In this document: positions 1 to 8,393 of the stretch, in pieces
Layout: each line of letters begins with the position of its first letter
How positions within the stretch are numbered: position 1 is the stretch's first letter
Origin: Saccharothrix carnea
GTDB lineage: Bacteria; Actinomycetota; Actinomycetes; Mycobacteriales; Pseudonocardiaceae
Assembly: GCF_003014735.1 (NCBI RefSeq)
Contig: NZ_PYAX01000023.1
Span: forward strand, 28,336-92,335
DNA length: 64,000 bases
Direction of reading: 5' to 3'
Position numbers and translations under genes: made by a program
The notes under the pieces: generated by a model
Told to the model about the DNA's origin: nothing
Databases searched by the model: none
The model's input: the letters and a program-made list of their open reading frames with translations, nothing else

Positions 1-1050
1 CTCGTTCACGCCGCCGACCCGGCACGCGTCCAGCTGCACCACGTCCACCGCACCGGCCTGGAGCAGCTGCTTGAACACCACCCGGTTCTGCACGTGCTCG
101 CCGGTGGCGACCCTGATCGGGCTCACCGCCCTGGCGATCGCGGCGTGCGCCAGCACGTCGTCCGGCGACGTGGGCTCCTCGATCCAGTACGGGTCGAACG
201 GCGCCAGCTCCCGCATCCAGGCGATCGCCGTGCCGACGTCCCACCGCTGGTTGGCGTCCACCGCGATGCGCACGTCGGGGCCGACGACCTCGCGGGCCAG
301 CCCGAGCCGCCGCACGTCGTCGTCCAGGCTGCCGCCGACCTTCAGCTTGATCATGTCGAAGCCGTCCGCCAACGCCTGCCGCGCCAGGCCCGCCAGCTTG
401 TCGTCGGTGTAGCCGAGCCAGCCCGGCGACGTCGTGTAGGCCGGGTAGCCGTCCCGGACCAGGGCCGCCGCCCGTTCGGCACGTCCCGGCTCGGCGCGCC
501 GCAGGATGTCCAGCGCCTCGTCCGGCGTGAGCGCGTCGGACAGGTACCGGAAGTCGACCAGGCCGACGATCTCCTCCGGCGTCATGCCGGACAGGAACCG
601 CCACAGCGGCAGGCCCGCGCGCCGTGCCGCCAGGTCCCAGGCGGCGTTGACCACCGCGCCCAGCGCCATGTGCGCGACGCCCTTCTCCGGGCCGAGCCAG
701 CGCAGCTGCGAGTCGCCGACCAGCTCCGCGGACAGCGCGGCCAGGTCGGCGGCGGTCTCCGGGACGGGCCGGCCGACCACGTGGTGCGCGAGCGACCGGA
801 TCGCGGCGGCCTGCACGTCGTTGCCGCGGCCGATGGTGAACGCCAGCCCGTAGCCCTCCGGGCCGTTCGACGTGCGCAGCACGACGTACGCGGCGGAGTA
901 GTCCGGGTCGGGGTTCATCGCGTCCGAGCCGTCCAGCTCGCGCGAGGTCGGGAACCGGATGTCCAGCACGTCCAGCGCGACGATCCGGTCGCCGTCGCCC
1001 GAACCGGTGGTCCCGGCCGGTCCGCCGCGCCCGTCCGTCCCGGCGGTCAT
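1..1050 (-). CDS. fucD: L-fuconate dehydratase (enolase superfamily), C-terminus off the left edge
   Basis: Dehydrates L-fuconate to 2-keto-3-deoxy-L-fuconate in the non-phosphorylative L-fucose pathway. The 350 visible codons start at ATG 1050, which overlaps the TGA of the upstream gene (TGATG). N-terminal capping-domain signature LDGSDAMNPDPDYSAAY is typical of FucD. The barrel shows the KLK motif (near residue 235) that supplies the base, followed by the metal ligands in VDANQRWD, WIEEP and ATGEH, then FKQLLQAGAVDVVQLDACR. The catalytic His and the last 80 or so residues lie beyond position 1. The pairing with an FAH-family hydrolase supports fuconate rather than another acid sugar as substrate. 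Confidence 0.9.
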   Translation of the reverse strand, partial: MTAGTDGRGGPAGTTGSGDGDRIVALDVLDIRFPTSRELDGSDAMNPDPDYSAAYVVLRTSNGPEGYGLAFTIGRGNDVQAAAIRSLAHHVVGRPVPETAADLAALSAELVGDSQLRWLGPEKGVAHMALGAVVNAAWDLAARRAGLPLWRFLSGMTPEEIVGLVDFRYLSDALTPDEALDILRRAEPGRAERAAALVRDGYPAYTTSPGWLGYTDDKLAGLARQALADGFDMIKLKVGGSLDDDVRRLGLAREVVGPDVRIAVDANQRWDVGTAIAWMRELAPFDPYWIEEPTSPDDVLAHAAIARAVSPIRVATGEHVQNRVVFKQLLQAGAVDVVQLDACRVGGVNE

Positions 1051-1904
1051 CACGCCTGCCCGAGCGTCTGCCGCTGCCTGCCCAGCCCGTCGATCTCCAG
1101 CTCCACCACGTCGCCCGCCCGCAGGTACGGCTTCGGCTCCGGTTGGCCGAGCGCCACGCCGGCCGGCGTGCCCGTGTTGATCACGTCCCCCGGTCGGAGG
1201 ACGAGGAACCAGCTCAGGTAGCGGACCAGCTCGGCCACCGGGAAGATCATGTTCTTGGTGGAGGAGTCCTGCCGCGGCACGCCGTTGACCCACAACCGCA
1301 GGCCCAGCGCCTGCGGGTCGCCGACCTCGGCCGCGGGCACGAGGAAGGGGCCGAGCGGGTTGAACGTCTCGCAGTTCTTGCCCTTGTCCCACTGCCCGCC
1401 GCGTTCGAGCTGGAACTCGCGCTCGCTCACGTCGTGCGACAGCGCGTACCCGGCGACGCAGGCCAGCGCGTCGTCGGCGGTCTCCAGGTACCGGGCCTCG
1501 CGCCCGATCACCACCGCGAGCTCGACCTCCCAGTCCGTCTTGACCGAGCGGCGCGGCACCAGCACCTCGTCGTTCGGCCCGACGATCGTGTCGGGCGTCT
1601 TGAGGAACACGACCGGCTCGGGCGGGATCGGCAACCCGGTCTCCTCCGCGTGGTCGCGGTAGTTGAGGCCGATGCAGACCAGCTTCCCCACCCCGGCGAC
1701 CGGCGGTCCGATCCGCACGCCGTCGTCCACGATCGGGTGGAGTTCGCCGGCGGCGAGGGCGGCGCGGGTGCGGGCGATGCCGTCAGCGGCGAGGAACGCG
1801 CCGGTCACGTCGTCGGTCACCGGGGTCAGGTCGTACGTGACCCCGTCGTCGGCACGGACGGCGGGGCGTTCCGAGCCCGACGGTCCCAGGCGCAGCAACT
1901 GCAC
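1050..1904 (-). CDS. FAH-family hydrolase, probably 2,4-diketo-3-deoxy-L-fuconate hydrolase
   Basis: 284 residues with an N-terminal FAHD1-like cap (1-65) and the FAH catalytic fold from about residue 70. Visible family motifs are CIGLNYRDHAEE (catalytic His), FLKTPDTIVGPND, the metal-binding glutamates in DWEVELAVVIG, and the C-terminal LRPGDVINTGTPAGV. Known members beside FucD cleave 2,4-diketo-3-deoxy-L-fuconate to pyruvate and L-lactate; the exact substrate here is inferred from the neighbour. It is the first gene of the operon visible on this strand, translationally coupled to fucD. An intermediate dehydrogenase and the transporter would be expected further left, outside the window. Confidence 0.85.
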   Translation of the reverse strand: MQLLRLGPSGSERPAVRADDGVTYDLTPVTDDVTGAFLAADGIARTRAALAAGELHPIVDDGVRIGPPVAGVGKLVCIGLNYRDHAEETGLPIPPEPVVFLKTPDTIVGPNDEVLVPRRSVKTDWEVELAVVIGREARYLETADDALACVAGYALSHDVSEREFQLERGGQWDKGKNCETFNPLGPFLVPAAEVGDPQALGLRLWVNGVPRQDSSTKNMIFPVAELVRYLSWFLVLRPGDVINTGTPAGVALGQPEPKPYLRAGDVVELEIDGLGRQRQTLGQA

Positions 1905-1930
1905 GGCAGGTCCTCCTCCACAACCGGTCG

Positions 1931-1945
1931 ATAGATCGGATGTAT
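1931..1945. promoter_or_regulatory. Operator-like palindrome 1 (ATAgATCgGATgTAT)
   Basis: A perfect 15-bp dyad of the form ATAnATCnGATnTAT, 26 bp upstream of the FAH-family gene. It matches a second site at 1984-1998 (AT[AT]GATC[GC]GATG[AT]AT). The form resembles GntR/FadR-type operators; the cognate regulator is not in the window. Confidence 0.6.
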
Positions 1946-1983
1946 AGCGCTCCCGATTACCCCCGTCTAGGGGTTATCCAGGT

Positions 1984-1998
1984 ATTGATCCGATGAAT
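1984..1998. promoter_or_regulatory. Operator-like palindrome 2 (ATTgATCcGATgAAT)
   Basis: Second copy of the 15-bp dyad. Its centre lies 53 bp (about five helical turns) from the first, which would place two bound dimers on the same DNA face. It is 20 bp upstream of the subtilase ATG, so binding could affect both divergent genes. Confidence 0.6.
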
Positions 1999-2018
1999 CC
2001 CGGTCACGAAGGGTCGCG

Positions 2019-5000
2019 ATGACATTCCACCGCGCCGTGTGGGCACCCGCCGCCACGGCCGCCGCCCTGCTCGGCACGCTCCTCGTCGGCACCGCCGCGG
2101 GAGCCGACCAGGCCGCCAGACCGCTGCCGCCCCACCGCGCCGACCACACCACCGGCGGCTCGTCCGGGCAAGCGCTTGCGCGCGCCAAAGGCCCGGTCAC
2201 GGCGTTCGTCGAGCTGGCCACCACCCCGGCCACGCGGGCGTACGGCGACGAGAAGGCACGCGGCGGCGACCCGGCGGCAGCCGCACGGGTGGCCCGGCAG
2301 CACACCGACGCGCAGGCCGACCGGGTGCTGACGGTGTTGCGCGGCCGGGACGCGAAGACCCGCGAGGTCGCGAAGACCCGCAACGCCGTGCCCGGCGTGG
2401 TCGTCACCGCCGACGCCGCGAGCCTGCGCGACCTGACCGCGTTGCCCGAGGTCGAGTCCGTGCGGCTGACCGTGCCGAAGTCGGTGCGCAACGCGGGCGC
2501 GGTGGAGCTGACCCGGGTCTCACGGGTGTGGCGCGACACCGGGCGGTACGGCGAGGGCCTGCGGATCGGCATCGTGGACACCGGCATCGACTACACGCAC
2601 GCCGACTTCGGCGGGCCCGGCACCGCGGCGGCGTACGAGGCGGTCGACCGCACCGCGCCGTGGACGCCCACCGCCAAGGTCGTCGGCGGTCACGACTTCG
2701 CGGGCGACGCCTACGACTCGACCAAGCCGGAACTGGCGGTGCCCGCGCCCGACCCGAACCCGCTCGACTGCCAAGGCCACGGCACGCACGTCGCGGGCAC
2801 CGCCGCCGGGTACGGCGAGAACGCCGACGGCACCCCGTTCCGCGGCGACTACTCGACGGTGACGCCGGAGGCCCTGACCGGGATGAAGATCGGCCCCGGC
2901 ACCGCGCCGAAGGCGTCGCTGTACGCGTTGAAGGTGTTCGGCTGCACCGGGTCCACCGAGCTGGTCGGGCAGGCGCTGGACTGGTCGCTCGACCCGAACG
3001 GCGACGGCGACTTCGCCGACCACCTCGACGTGGTGAACCTGTCGCTGGGCAGCGACTTCGGCGGCCAGGACGACCCGGACAGCCTGTTCGTGCGCAAGGT
3101 CGTGGAGCACGGCGTGGTGGTGGTCGCGTCGGCGGGCAACGGCGGCGACTTCTACGACGTCGGCGGCTCGCCCGCGAACACGCCCGAGGCGCTGGCGGTG
3201 GCCAACACGCGGGACGCGTTCGCGCTGCTCGACGGGGTCGAGGTGGCGGGTGGGCGGCAGTCCGGGCAGTACGGCAAGAGCTACACCGGGTACGCGGCGC
3301 TGGACCTCGCGCTGCCCGTCGTGCCGGTGTCCGACCAGGGGAACCTGGACGGCTGCGCGCCGATCACCGAGGACCTGAACGGCCGGTTCGTGTGGCTGGA
3401 GTGGGACGAGGACGACGCGACCCGGGAGTGCGGCTCGGCCGCGCGGACCGACCACGCCGAGGCCGCGGGCGCGGAAGGCGTGCTGCTCACCGCCACCAGC
3501 GACGTGTTCAAGGCGGCCATCGCGGGCAACGCGGGCATCCCGGCGTTCCAGTTCACCCGGGCCGCGACCGAGGCGGTGCGGCCCGCGCTGGTCGACGGCA
3601 CGCTCCAGGTCCGGATGCTCGGATCGCTGCGCAACGCCGTGCCCACGATGACCCCGACCCTGGCCGACACGATCACGCCGTCGTCGTCACGGGGATCGCG
3701 CGGTGCCGCGGCGGCCAAGCCGGACGTGGCCGCGCCCGGCGACACGATCGTGTCCGCGTCGTCCGGCACCGGCACCGACGCGGTGAGCATGGGCGGCACC
3801 TCCATGGCCGCGCCGCACGTGGCCGGCATCGCCGCGCTGGTGCGCGAGGCACGTCCGGAGTGGACGGTCGAGGAGGTCAAGGCGGCGATCATGAACACCG
3901 CGTCCGGTGAGGTGACCGACGGCGACGACCGCACCACCGGCACGCCCGAGGCGCCGATGCGGGTCGGCGCGGGCCGGGTCGACGCGCTGGACGCGGTCGG
4001 CGTCGACCTGCTGGCCATGGTCGCCGACGACCCGGGAACGGTGGGCGTGTCGTTCGGCCCGGTCGAGGCGGCGTCGGAGTCGACGGTCGAGAAGACGGTG
4101 GAGGTGGTGAACAAGTCACTGCTGCCGCGCACGGCCCGGCTGACCTACGAGGCGGCGACCACCGTGCCGGGTGCGGAGGTCGAGGTGTGGCCACCGGTGG
4201 TGCTCGTGCCGCCGGGTGGGACGGCGACGGCTTCGGTGACGCTGACCGTGACGCCCGAGGACCTGCGGAAGGTGGCCGACCCGACGATCGAGAAGCGGCA
4301 GGCGGACGTGGCGCGGCAGTTCCTGGCCGAGGTGTCCGGGCGGGTGCTCGTGCGGTCCGGCGACGTCACGCTCCGGGTGCCGGTGTACGCGGCGCCGGAA
4401 CCGGTCGCGGACGTGGAGGCGGCCGACGTCGGCGACGGCACGGTGCAGCTGCGCGGGCGTGCGCTGGACCAGGGCGAGGGCGACGAGGCGTACCGGTCGC
4501 TGGTGAGCGTCCTCGCGTTGCACGGCTCCAGCCCGGAGCTGCCCGCGTGCGGGGACGGCGTGCCGGCGGACTGCGCGGTGAACTCGTCGGCCAAGGGTGG
4601 CGACCTGCGGTACGTCGGGGCGGCGGTGGCCGACGGGATGCTCGCGTTCGGGGTGGTGACCTGGCACGACTGGGTCACGCTCGGCATCGCGAACAGCCCG
4701 GCGGTCCGGCTCGACACCAACGGCGACGGCGCGCACGACTACACCGTGCAGGCCGTGAAGCCGACCACGGGCGAGGTGGTGACGGCGGACGTGTGGCTGG
4801 CGCGGACCGTGCGCGAGGCGGACGGCGTGGTGGTGGACGAGCAGCCGTTGAACGGCCAGTACGGCGACGTGGACACCAACGTGATGGACAGCAACGTGGT
4901 GGTGCTGCCGGTGACGTTGACCGCGTTGGGGATCGACCCGGCGGCGGCGAGCGCGCCCCTGACCTACACGGTCGCGGTGTCGGGGAACTACCCGGCGCCG

Positions 5001-5210
5001 GGGAACGCGGACGGGTTCGTGGACCGGATCGACACACCGCTGTCGTTCGACCCGCTGCGGCCGGGGCTCGCGGTCGAGGGCGGGGTGTCGTTCGTCGCGG
5101 AGGTCGGTGCGGTGCTGCGGGTGCGGCGGGACCCGGTGGGCGGCAGCCTGCTGTTCCTGCACCACCACAACGCGTCCGGTGACCGTGCGCAGGTGCTGGC
5201 GGTGGGGTGA
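2019..5210 (+). CDS. Secreted S8 family subtilisin-like serine peptidase with PA domain
   Basis: 1063 residues. Signal peptide about 1-28 (hydrophobic AATAAALLGTLLVG, Ala-rich cleavage region), then an inhibitor-I9-like propeptide to about residue 160. The catalytic triad is visible: Asp187 in GIVDTGIDYTH, His254 in GHGTHVAG, Ser595 in GGTSMAAPHVAG, with oxyanion Asn374 in SAGNGG. A protease-associated (PA) insert lies between His and Ser (about 440-525, ending near GIPAFQFTRA). The C-terminal 400 residues are beta-rich fibronectin/Fn3-like extensions typical of large actinobacterial subtilases. Extracellular protein degradation is the expected role. There is no strong ribosome-binding site before ATG 2019. 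A terminator follows at 5240. Confidence 0.93.
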   Translation: MTFHRAVWAPAATAAALLGTLLVGTAAGADQAARPLPPHRADHTTGGSSGQALARAKGPVTAFVELATTPATRAYGDEKARGGDPAAAARVARQHTDAQADRVLTVLRGRDAKTREVAKTRNAVPGVVVTADAASLRDLTALPEVESVRLTVPKSVRNAGAVELTRVSRVWRDTGRYGEGLRIGIVDTGIDYTHADFGGPGTAAAYEAVDRTAPWTPTAKVVGGHDFAGDAYDSTKPELAVPAPDPNPLDCQGHGTHVAGTAAGYGENADGTPFRGDYSTVTPEALTGMKIGPGTAPKASLYALKVFGCTGSTELVGQALDWSLDPNGDGDFADHLDVVNLSLGSDFGGQDDPDSLFVRKVVEHGVVVVASAGNGGDFYDVGGSPANTPEALAVANTRDAFALLDGVEVAGGRQSGQYGKSYTGYAALDLALPVVPVSDQGNLDGCAPITEDLNGRFVWLEWDEDDATRECGSAARTDHAEAAGAEGVLLTATSDVFKAAIAGNAGIPAFQFTRAATEAVRPALVDGTLQVRMLGSLRNAVPTMTPTLADTITPSSSRGSRGAAAAKPDVAAPGDTIVSASSGTGTDAVSMGGTSMAAPHVAGIAALVREARPEWTVEEVKAAIMNTASGEVTDGDDRTTGTPEAPMRVGAGRVDALDAVGVDLLAMVADDPGTVGVSFGPVEAASESTVEKTVEVVNKSLLPRTARLTYEAATTVPGAEVEVWPPVVLVPPGGTATASVTLTVTPEDLRKVADPTIEKRQADVARQFLAEVSGRVLVRSGDVTLRVPVYAAPEPVADVEAADVGDGTVQLRGRALDQGEGDEAYRSLVSVLALHGSSPELPACGDGVPADCAVNSSAKGGDLRYVGAAVADGMLAFGVVTWHDWVTLGIANSPAVRLDTNGDGAHDYTVQAVKPTTGEVVTADVWLARTVREADGVVVDEQPLNGQYGDVDTNVMDSNVVVLPVTLTALGIDPAAASAPLTYTVAVSGNYPAPGNADGFVDRIDTPLSFDPLRPGLAVEGGVSFVAEVGAVLRVRRDPVGGSLLFLHHHNASGDRAQVLAVG

Positions 5211-5239
5211 CGTCACCGTTCCGGTCGTCACGCAGAGCC

Positions 5240-5274
5240 AGGTCCGGCACAACCCGGTTGGGTGTGCCGGACCT
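5240..5274 (+). terminator. Hairpin terminator after the subtilase
   Basis: Perfect 12-bp stem AGGTCCGGCACA / TGTGCCGGACCT around a loop that itself pairs (ACCC/GGGT), 30 bp after the subtilase stop. No U-tract, as usual in high-GC actinomycetes. Confidence 0.7.
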
Positions 5275-5300
5275 CGTTCGTGCTGGGCATACTCGGGCGA

Positions 5301-6233
5301 ATGGGTTTCGTGGTGGGTCTGGACGCGGGCGGCACGAGCACCCGGGCGTTGGTGCTCGACCTGGACGGCGCCCGCCTGGGTGCCGGGGTGGCCGGTGGCG
5401 CGAACCCCAACTCGCACCCTCCCGAGCTGGCCGCCGCGCACGTGCGGCAGGCGTTGACGGCGGCGTTGGACGGGTTGGACCCGGCGAAGGTCGAGTCGGG
5501 CGTGCTCGGCATGGCCGGGTCGAGCAAGCTGCTCAGCGATCCGGCGGTGGCGGCGTTGTTCGAGGCGGCGTGGGCGGGCGCCGGGCTGCGCTGCCCGCTG
5601 CGGGTGATCACCGACTGCGAGGCGGCGTTCGCGACCGGCACGGCGTCGCCGGACGGGACCGTGCTGGTGGCGGGGACGGGGTCGATCGCGGCCCGGATCG
5701 AGCACCACGAGCTGGTGTCGACGGCGGGCGGGTACGGGTGGCTGCTGGGCGACGAGGGTTCGGCGTTCTGGCTGGGCCGCGAGGCCGTGCGCGCCACCCT
5801 CGGCGCGTTGGAACAGGACGATCAGGACGCCCTGACGACCGCCGTCCTGGCCCGTGCCGGCATCCCCGACCTGCCCCGGCGTGAGCAGTGGCGTCGGCTG
5901 ATCACCGTGACCAACGTCGCCCGCCCGATCGCGTTGGCCACCTACGCGCCCCTCGTGACGGCGCACGCCACCGCACCGTCAGCGGACCGCATCGTCACCG
6001 CCGCCGTGCGCGCTCTGGCCGACCTCGCCGAAGCCGCCCGTCCCGCCGACGCCCGCACCCCGATCGTCCTCATGGGCGGCCTGATCCACACCCACCCCCT
6101 GGGCACGCGCCTGAAGCTCGAACTGGCCACCCGCACCTCGGCCCCGATCACCGTCGCCACCGAGGGCGCCGCCGGCGCCGCCTGGCTGGCCGCCGTGAAA
6201 GTCCTGGGCGACTCCGCCCCCCGCCCCACCTAA
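5301..6233 (+). CDS. BadF/BadG-family ATPase, N-acetylglucosamine kinase-like
   Basis: 310 residues from ATG 5301; an in-frame ATG 39 bp upstream would start inside the preceding terminator and is less likely. The ASKHA fold shows the phosphate-1 loop GLDAGGTSTRALV (6-18), the DCEAAF segment, and the phosphate-2 loop VLVAGTGSIAARI, followed by GGYGWLLGDEGSAFWLGREAVRA, characteristic of eukaryote-type GlcNAc kinases. It probably phosphorylates an amino sugar such as GlcNAc for entry into cell-wall or catabolic pools. It is monocistronic and is one of two BadF proteins in the window (the other at 12826 belongs to a sugar operon). Confidence 0.85.
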   Translation: MGFVVGLDAGGTSTRALVLDLDGARLGAGVAGGANPNSHPPELAAAHVRQALTAALDGLDPAKVESGVLGMAGSSKLLSDPAVAALFEAAWAGAGLRCPLRVITDCEAAFATGTASPDGTVLVAGTGSIAARIEHHELVSTAGGYGWLLGDEGSAFWLGREAVRATLGALEQDDQDALTTAVLARAGIPDLPRREQWRRLITVTNVARPIALATYAPLVTAHATAPSADRIVTAAVRALADLAEAARPADARTPIVLMGGLIHTHPLGTRLKLELATRTSAPITVATEGAAGAAWLAAVKVLGDSAPRPT

Positions 6234-6234
6234 C

Positions 6235-6389
6235 CGCGAGAGTCCAACGCTCACGCCGCGAGAGTCCAACGCTCAGGACACCTGAATTCAACACTCAGAC
6301 ACGACGAACCCGGGTACCGCTCGTCGTGAGCGTTGAATTCAGGTGCTCTGAACGTACGACTCTCGCGCGCTGAACGTTGGACTCGCGCG
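6235..6389. repeat. Mosaic of nested inverted repeats between convergent genes
   Basis: Element A (CGCGAGAGTCCAACGCTCA) occurs at 6235-6253 and 6257-6275, with inverted, slightly diverged copies at 6349-6367 and 6371-6389. Element B (CACCTGAATTCAACACTC) at 6279-6296 is inverted at 6328-6345. Element C (CACGACGA) at 6300-6307 is inverted at 6321-6328. The whole 155 bp can fold as A-A-B-C-loop-C'-B'-A'-A'. It fills the gap between two converging genes and so may be a bidirectional terminator, but the modular build suggests an intergenic repeat family. Confidence 0.75.
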
Positions 6390-6391
6390 GG

Positions 6392-7027
6392 TCAGGGGGT
6401 GCGGGGGTGGCGGAGGCCCGGGTGGTCGGAGGGGAGGGTGCGGCGGAGGACCCACCAGCTCACGGCGATGCACGCGACTTGGACGGGCCACGACAGGGCG
6501 GCGCGCATGATGCCCAGCAGGACGACCTCGCCGGCCAGCCACAAGGCGCCGAAGACGAGGACGCGGAGGACGTACTGGCCCACCCACGGCCAGGACGCGT
6601 AGCGGTAGGCGCGGAGCAGGTCCGGGTCGCGGCGCCAGCGGAACTTCTGGCCCGTGACCAGGCCCACGACCACACCGAGAAGAGGCCACCGCAGGACGAT
6701 CGACGCCGCCCACACCAGGGCCGACGCGGCGTTCAGGAAGAGCTGCACGAGGAAGAAGTCCTCCGCGCGGCCGGTCTGCAAGGCCACGTACGCGGCCAGG
6801 ACCACCAGGGCCACCGAGAGCAGGAGCGCACGGGGACGGCCGCCGCGCAGCACCCGGACCACGCCGACGACCACGCCGCACGCGACGGCCGCCAGCGCAC
6901 CGACCTCGATCGAGTTCCCGCCCAGGAGCCAGCCCACGACGAACGCCAACGGCGGCAGCGAGGCGTCCAACGCACCGCCCCGCCCGCCCAGCAGTGCGGC
7001 CAGCGACTCCTGACGCGTGTCGGTCAT
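6392..7027 (-). CDS. DUF3159 family integral membrane protein
   Basis: 211 residues, with about six hydrophobic segments (for example LAFVVGWLLGG, GALAAVACGVVVGVVRVL, ALLLSVALVVLAAYVAL and VLVFGALWLAGEVVLLGIM). The central motif LVTGQKFRWRRDPDLLRAYRYASWPWVGQYVLR and the whole layout match the actinobacterial DUF3159 family, whose function is unknown. Starts at ATG 7027. A TTAGGC-GA-GCCTAA dyad lies 15 bp upstream and could be a regulatory site. Converges on the BadF kinase gene through the repeat mosaic. Confidence 0.85.
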   Translation of the reverse strand: MTDTRQESLAALLGGRGGALDASLPPLAFVVGWLLGGNSIEVGALAAVACGVVVGVVRVLRGGRPRALLLSVALVVLAAYVALQTGRAEDFFLVQLFLNAASALVWAASIVLRWPLLGVVVGLVTGQKFRWRRDPDLLRAYRYASWPWVGQYVLRVLVFGALWLAGEVVLLGIMRAALSWPVQVACIAVSWWVLRRTLPSDHPGLRHPRTP

Positions 7028-7041
7028 ACCTCCAGAGTGCC

Positions 7042-7055
7042 TTAGGCGAGCCTAA
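7042..7055. promoter_or_regulatory. Iron-box-like dyad TTAGGC-GA-GCCTAA
   Basis: Perfect 6-bp arms around GA, 15 bp upstream of the DUF3159 start. The TTAGG...CCTAA ends recall IdeR/DmdR iron boxes, but the site is shorter (14 bp) than the 19-bp consensus, so the assignment is tentative. Confidence 0.35.
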
Positions 7056-7082
7056 TCCCGGCAACAGACCCGGCCCGGCCCA

Positions 7083-7145
7083 TTGACGCCCGTGGGGCCC
7101 GTCACTACCGTCGTGCCGGTAATTAGTCTGGAAAGTTAACAGTCT
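7083..7145 (+). promoter_or_regulatory. Promoter and candidate operator of the ROK-ABC-GH4 operon
   Basis: A -35 TTGACG (7083-7088) and -10 TACCGT (7106-7111) are 17 bp apart. Just downstream are a repeated AGTCT (7125-7129, 7141-7145) and a GTTAAC palindrome (7135-7140), where a repressor would block the start. A good Shine-Dalgarno AAAGGAG (7147-7153) precedes the ROK gene. Confidence 0.55.
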
Positions 7146-7159
7146 CAAAGGAGACCCAG

Positions 7160-8383
7160 ATGCGAGCCGGGAGCCCCAGGCTGCTGCGCGAGATCAACGA
7201 CCGCGCCGCGATCGAGGCCTTGCTCCGCAACGGCCCGCTGACCAGGGCGGAGCTGGAAGGGATCATCGGCCTGTCCAAACCGGCCACCGCCCAGCTCCTC
7301 ACCCGCCTCGAAGACGACGGCACGGTCCTGCGCACCGGCCTGCGCGGCGGCGGACGCGGCCCGCGGGCCCAGCTGTGGACGGTCAACGGCGCGCTGGCCC
7401 ACGTCGCCGCCGTCGACCTCACCCCCGACGCGGTGGACATCGCCATCGCCGACATCTCCGGCGCGACGCTCACCGAGCACCGCGCCCCCATGCCGAAGAC
7501 CGGCGTGCTGGAGGCGTTCCACGGCGCGGTCACGAAGGCCGCGGCCCAGGTCGGCCTCACCACCGACGCCCTGCACCACGTCGTCGTGGGCAGCCCCGGC
7601 GCGGTGGACCCGGCGACCGGGCGGCTCGACTACGCGCCCCACATGCCCGGCTGGGCGGACCGGAACATCCCCGAGGAGCTGGAAGCGCTCCTGGACACCT
7701 CCGTCACGGTCGAGAACGACGTCAACCTGGTCGCACTGGAGGAGATGATCACCGGCCGGGCCGTCGGGGTGAAGGACTTCGTCCTGCTCTGGCCCGCCGA
7801 CGCGGTGGGCGCGGCGGTCGTGGTCAACGGCGTGCTGCTGCGCGGCGCGACCGGCGGCGCGGGCGAGATCGACGCGATGCGGGTCCCCGACCACGCGCAC
7901 GCCGACACGGGCACCGAGCGCACCGGCAGCCGTTACGGCGACCTGCTCGACAGCGCCGCGATCGCCCGCCTGGCCCGCGCGCACGGCGTCTCCGCCCGCA
8001 CCGGCCAGGACGCCGTGGCGAAGGCGTTGAGCGAGGGACCGGCCGGCCGGGAGTTCCTGGTCGACCTGGCCCGGCGCATCGCCACCGGCGTGGCGAACGT
8101 GGTCGCCGTGCTCGACCCCGAACTGGTGCTGCTCTCCGGCGAGATCGCGCAGGCGGGCGGCACGGCGCTCGCCGACCTCGTCGCGGCCGAGCTGCGCGAG
8201 CTGGTGGTGCCCCGCACCCCCGTCCGACTCGCCCTGGTCACCGGGAAACCGGTGCGTTCCGGCGCGCTGCACGCGGCGCTGTCGGTCGTCAGGGAACAGG
8301 TGTTCGGTCTGCCCGCCGCCACGACCGAACCCTTCCGCGGTCCGAACCGTCCGGACGCGACCGCGCCGAGCACGTCGACATGA
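7160..8383 (+). CDS. ROK family transcriptional regulator
   Basis: 407 residues. The N-terminal winged helix (about 10-75: AIEALLRNGPLTRAELEGIIGLSKPATAQLLTRLEDDG) is followed by a ROK sugar-kinase-like domain with VENDVNLVALEE and the GATGGAGEID segment. The usual Zn-binding Cys cluster (CxCGxxGC) and the His of GEIGH are absent, so sugar sensing must differ from NagC/Mlc. Likely local repressor of the downstream importer operon, which starts 10 bp after its stop. Preceded by AAAGGAG at 7147. Confidence 0.88.
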   Translation: MRAGSPRLLREINDRAAIEALLRNGPLTRAELEGIIGLSKPATAQLLTRLEDDGTVLRTGLRGGGRGPRAQLWTVNGALAHVAAVDLTPDAVDIAIADISGATLTEHRAPMPKTGVLEAFHGAVTKAAAQVGLTTDALHHVVVGSPGAVDPATGRLDYAPHMPGWADRNIPEELEALLDTSVTVENDVNLVALEEMITGRAVGVKDFVLLWPADAVGAAVVVNGVLLRGATGGAGEIDAMRVPDHAHADTGTERTGSRYGDLLDSAAIARLARAHGVSARTGQDAVAKALSEGPAGREFLVDLARRIATGVANVVAVLDPELVLLSGEIAQAGGTALADLVAAELRELVVPRTPVRLALVTGKPVRSGALHAALSVVREQVFGLPAATTEPFRGPNRPDATAPSTST

Positions 8384-8393
8384 AGGAGAGCAC

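Noticed and set aside
2520..3455. Long antisense frame inside the subtilase gene
   Set aside because: Compositionally a mirror of the subtilase codons; no domain and no start signal.
6235..6389. Possible CRISPR array
   Set aside because: Repeats are unequal, inverted as well as direct, with no regular spacers and no cas genes.
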